64,000 nt of DNA from Streptomyces sp. RPT161. GTDB lineage: Bacteria > Actinomycetota > Actinomycetes > Streptomycetales > Streptomycetaceae. The stretch lies in NCBI RefSeq assembly GCF_027533845.1, contig NZ_JAPZVN010000004.1, positions 419,329 to 483,328 on the forward strand. Direction: 5' to 3'. Under the pieces are notes generated by a model, which was not told the DNA's origin, ran no database searches, and was given only the letters and a program-made list of their open reading frames with translations. Position 1 is the first letter of the stretch, and every line of letters starts with the position of its first letter. Below are positions 60,750 to 64,000 of the stretch, in pieces. Made by a program: the position numbers and the translations under genes.

Positions 60750-63020
60750 CTACTTGGCCGGTTCGGGCTCCGGCTGCTTGGTGGACTGCGGGTCACCGGC
60801 GGGCGGGTCCGCCGGGGCCTTCACCGAGTCGAGCAGCAGCTGGGCCACGTCCACCACCTGGACGGACTCCTTGGCCTTGCCGTCGTTCTTCTTGCCGTTG
60901 ACCGAGTCGGTCAGCATGACCAGGCAGAACGGGCAGGCGGTGGAGACGATGTCGGGGTTGAGCGACAGCGCCTCGTCGACGCGCTCGTTGTTGATGCGCT
61001 TGCCGATCCGCTCCTCCATCCACATCCGCGCGCCGCCCGCGCCACAGCAGAAGCCGCGCTCCTTGTGGCGGTGCATCTCCTCGTTGCGCAGGCCCGGCAC
61101 CTTGGCGATGATCTCGCGCGGCGGCGTGTAGACCTTGTTGTGGCGGCCGAGGTAGCACGGGTCGTGGTACGTGATGATGCCCTCGACCGGGGTGACCGGC
61201 ACCAACTTGCCCTCGTCCACGAGGTGTTGCAGCAACTGGGTGTGGTGGATGACCTCGTACTCGCCGCCGAGCTGCGGGTACTCGTTGGCGATGGTGTTGA
61301 AGCAGTGCGGGCAGGTCGCGACGATCTTCTTCTTGGACTTCGGCTTCTTGGTCGCCGGGTCCTCGTCGTCCTCGCCGAACGCCATGTTCAGCATCGCCAC
61401 GTTCTCGGCACCGAGCTGCTGGAACAGGAACTCGTTGCCCAGGCGGCGGGCGGAGTCACCGGTGCAGTTCTCCTCGCCGCCCATGATCGCGAACTTGACG
61501 CCCGCGATGTTCAGCAGCTCTGCGAAGGCCTTGGTGGTCTTCTTGGCCCGGTCCTCCAGCGCGCCGGCGCAGCCGACCCAGTACAGGTACTCGACCTCGG
61601 TGAGGTCCTCCACGTCCTCGCCGACGATCGGCACCTCGAAGTCGACTTCCTTGACCCAGGCGAGCCGCTGCTTCTTCGGCAGGCCCCAGGGGTTGCCCTT
61701 CTTCTCCAGGTTCTTGAGCATCGTGCCCGCCTCGGACGGGAACGAGGACTCGATCATCACCTGGTAGCGGCGCATGTCGACGATGTGGTCGACGTGCTCG
61801 ATGTCCACCGGGCACTGCTCGACGCAGGCGCCGCAGGTGGTGCAGGACCACAGGACGTCCGGGTCGATGACGCCGTTCTCCTCGGCGGTGCCGATCAGCG
61901 GGCGTTCGGCCTCGGCGAGGGCGGCGGCGGGCACACCGGCGAGCTGCTCGGCGGTGGCCTTCTCCTCGCCCTCCGCGTTCTTGCCGCCGCCTGCCAGCAG
62001 GTAGGGCGCCTTGGCGTGCGAGTGGTCGCGCAGCGACATGATCAGGAGCTTGGGGGAGAGCGGCTTGCCGGTGTTCCACGCCGGGCACTGCGACTGGCAG
62101 CGGCCGCACTCGGTGCAGGTGGAGAAGTCGAGGATGCCCTTCCAGGAGAAGTGCTCGACCTGGGAGACGCCGAACTGGTCGTCCTCGCCCGGATCCTCGA
62201 AGTCGATCGGCTTGCCGCCGGAGGCCATCGGCTGCAGCGCGCCCAGGGCCACGTCACCGCTGGACTCGCGCTTGAACCAGATGTTGGGGAAGGCGAGGAA
62301 GCGGTGCCAGGCCACACCCATGTCGGTCTTGAGGGAGACCGTGATCATCCAGATGAAGGAGGTGGCGATCTTGACCATCGCGACCAGGTAGGTCACGTTC
62401 TGCAGCGTGCTCAGGCTCAGGCCCTTGAGGGCGGCGGCCAGCGGGTACGAGACGAAGTACGCGGCCTGGTAGCCGTCCACGTGGTGCAGCGCGCCCTCCA
62501 GGGCGCGCAGCGTCATGATGCAGATGCCGATGATGAGGATGACGGCCTCGACGAAGTACGCCTGGCCGAAGTTGGAGCCCGCGAAGCGGGACTTGCGGCC
62601 CGGGCGGTTCGGCTTGCTGATCTGCCGGATGATGATCAGGGCCAGGATGCCCAGTGTCGTGGTGGTGCCGATGAACTCGACGAAGATCTCGTACGGCAGC
62701 CAGTCACCGATGATCGGCAGCACCCAGTCGGCCTGGAACAGCTGACCGAAGGCGTTGACGATGGTCAGGACCAGCGTGAAGAAGCCGACGGCCACGAACC
62801 AGTGCGCGACGCCGACCGCGCCCCAGCGGTTCATACGGGTGTGGCCGAGGAACTCCTTGGCCACCGTGACGGTCCGTTGCTTCGGGTCGTCGGTCCGGGT
62901 GCCGGCGGGCACGGGCTGACCGAGCCGTACGAAGCGGATGATCTGCGCGATGGCTCGGGCGAACAGCGCAACGCCGACCGCGGCTAGCACCAGCGAAACG
63001 ACGATCGCGGCGAGTTGCAT
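60750..63020 (-). CDS. Membrane-bound (Fe-S)-binding oxidoreductase, heterodisulfide-reductase-like
   Basis: The 756-aa protein starts at 63020 behind GAGGAG. Five or six N-terminal TM helices (residues about 1-260) form a NarI/HdrE-like cytochrome module. Two [4Fe-4S] ferredoxin sites follow, CTECGRCQSQCP and CTTCGACVEQCP. Two CCG (DUF224) domains then carry CPHCFNT, DPCYLGRHN, FCCGAGGARMW and CPFCLVM. It moves electrons between the quinone pool and an unidentified cytoplasmic donor or acceptor. A linker rich in Pro/Glu ends the protein. It is a widely conserved actinomycete gene, divergent from dnaK. Confidence 0.92.
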   Translation of the reverse strand: MQLAAIVVSLVLAAVGVALFARAIAQIIRFVRLGQPVPAGTRTDDPKQRTVTVAKEFLGHTRMNRWGAVGVAHWFVAVGFFTLVLTIVNAFGQLFQADWVLPIIGDWLPYEIFVEFIGTTTTLGILALIIIRQISKPNRPGRKSRFAGSNFGQAYFVEAVILIIGICIMTLRALEGALHHVDGYQAAYFVSYPLAAALKGLSLSTLQNVTYLVAMVKIATSFIWMITVSLKTDMGVAWHRFLAFPNIWFKRESSGDVALGALQPMASGGKPIDFEDPGEDDQFGVSQVEHFSWKGILDFSTCTECGRCQSQCPAWNTGKPLSPKLLIMSLRDHSHAKAPYLLAGGGKNAEGEEKATAEQLAGVPAAALAEAERPLIGTAEENGVIDPDVLWSCTTCGACVEQCPVDIEHVDHIVDMRRYQVMIESSFPSEAGTMLKNLEKKGNPWGLPKKQRLAWVKEVDFEVPIVGEDVEDLTEVEYLYWVGCAGALEDRAKKTTKAFAELLNIAGVKFAIMGGEENCTGDSARRLGNEFLFQQLGAENVAMLNMAFGEDDEDPATKKPKSKKKIVATCPHCFNTIANEYPQLGGEYEVIHHTQLLQHLVDEGKLVPVTPVEGIITYHDPCYLGRHNKVYTPPREIIAKVPGLRNEEMHRHKERGFCCGAGGARMWMEERIGKRINNERVDEALSLNPDIVSTACPFCLVMLTDSVNGKKNDGKAKESVQVVDVAQLLLDSVKAPADPPAGDPQSTKQPEPEPAK

Positions 63021-63196
63021 GAGGGCTCCTCGGGCCTGCGAGAGCGGGGTCGATAAAGGGTGATTACTAAGCAGTAACTTAAGTGGTCTTCCGAGATTAC
63101 CCGTTCTGTGCGGGGTCATACAGTCGCTCACTCGGTGATCTGTGTCGCTGGGGACGCCGGGTGGACGATCCTTATGCGCCGCTTATTCGCAGAAGA

Positions 63197-63217
63197 CTTG
63201 AGTCCGGCCGACTCATG
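63197..63217. promoter_or_regulatory. HAIR-like HspR site 1 (one mismatch)
   Basis: The arms cttgagt and actcatg are separated by 7 nt, one base off the HspR inverted repeat. It lies upstream of the dnaK promoter's -35 (TTGACA at 63222-63227). Confidence 0.75.
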
Positions 63218-63221
63218 TCTG

Positions 63222-63249
63222 TTGACACCCGCCTGGGTGTCCGGCACTC
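63222..63249 (+). promoter_or_regulatory. dnaK promoter (-35 TTGACA)
   Basis: The -35 element ttgaca (63222-63227) is followed after about 16 nt by cactct (63244-63249), a plausible -10. The two HspR sites flank and overlap this promoter, giving repression in the absence of heat stress. Confidence 0.65.
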
Positions 63250-63269
63250 TTGAGTCAGTTCCACTCAAG
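63249..63269. promoter_or_regulatory. Perfect HAIR (HspR operator) of dnaK
   Basis: The arms cttgagt and actcaag are perfect and 7 nt apart, exactly the HspR-associated inverted repeat known from Streptomyces dnaK, clpB and lon. It lies about 20 bp before the dnaK start. Confidence 0.92.
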
Positions 63270-63272
63270 TAG

Positions 63273-64000
<728 letters not shown>

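Noticed and set aside
60522..62987. Long plus-strand open frame (821 codons)
   Set aside because: It lies antisense to the Fe-S oxidoreductase gene, whose motifs are clear. The plus-strand translation is Arg/Gly/Val-rich low-complexity, typical of mirrored GC-rich genes.

Overview
The window reads as a high-GC actinomycete chromosome, almost certainly Streptomyces. GTG starts are frequent, genes overlap by 4 nt (ATGA/GTGA), ribosome sites are GGAG-type, many proteins are secreted and regulators are abundant. The right end also carries typical Streptomyces core genes: dcd, a five-TM Fe-S oxidoreductase, and dnaK behind an HspR-type operator. No rRNA, CRISPR array or complete insertion sequence was seen.

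Left part (1-24.5 kb), chromosome-like. It holds an inositol-phosphatase-family gene cut by the window edge, a zinc-independent alcohol dehydrogenase beside a PhzF-like gene with a divergent LysR regulator, a secreted DUF3089 hydrolase, a DinB/WYL divergent pair and an acyl-CoA-dehydrogenase-fold hydroxylase. A one-polypeptide sigma factor/zinc finger/membrane/CAP protein follows, then two secreted peptidases (papain-like and sedolisin-like with lectin modules), a MarR/MFS divergent pair with clear operators, and an Old Yellow Enzyme. From 19.7 to 24.5 kb there is a leftward set consisting of a DUF5134-like membrane protein, a PepSY membrane protein, a 71-aa Cys-rich protein, an ECF sigma factor and a Met-rich membrane protein. 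The metal ligands suggest copper or another soft metal, which is inference.

Middle and right (24.6-58.1 kb), an accreted genomic island at a tRNA-Gly(CCC) gene. The intact tRNA lies at 57992-58065 on the minus strand. Its 3' 44 bp recur exactly at 34279-34322 and in degenerate form near 28725-28764, each with the tRNA's downstream terminator hairpin. A fossil of the integrase 3' end lies at 24653-24800. I read this as serial integration. An oldest segment runs from the integrase fossil through malic enzyme and a frameshifted fumarase to the first att relic. A second segment (28.8-34.3 kb) has hypothetical genes, a GDSL hydrolase killed by a stop codon and a secreted lectin-repeat protein. A third, better preserved element of about 23.7 kb spans 34279-57991.

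The third element carries a P-loop/TPR regulator, a leftward nucleotide-metabolism cluster (SIR2-like, UDP-sugar dehydrogenase, MazG-like, NUDIX), an HTTM membrane-protein cluster headed by a 69-aa protein, a MobA-type relaxase with MobC, a DUF2637 membrane protein, a repeat-rich candidate origin, a DnaB/RepA-like helicase, an XRE regulator, an excisionase, a tyrosine integrase, a PD-(D/E)XK nuclease, and arsenic genes (arsM, divergent from arsR-aquaporin-arsC). No FtsK/TraB-type translocase gene is visible, so it looks mobilizable rather than self-transmissible in the usual Streptomyces way.

Right end (58.2-64 kb), core genes: a 56-aa Cys-motif protein, dcd, a coupled phosphoribosyltransferase with a tandem duplication of its last 39 bp, a Yip1-like membrane protein, the Fe-S oxidoreductase and the start of dnaK.
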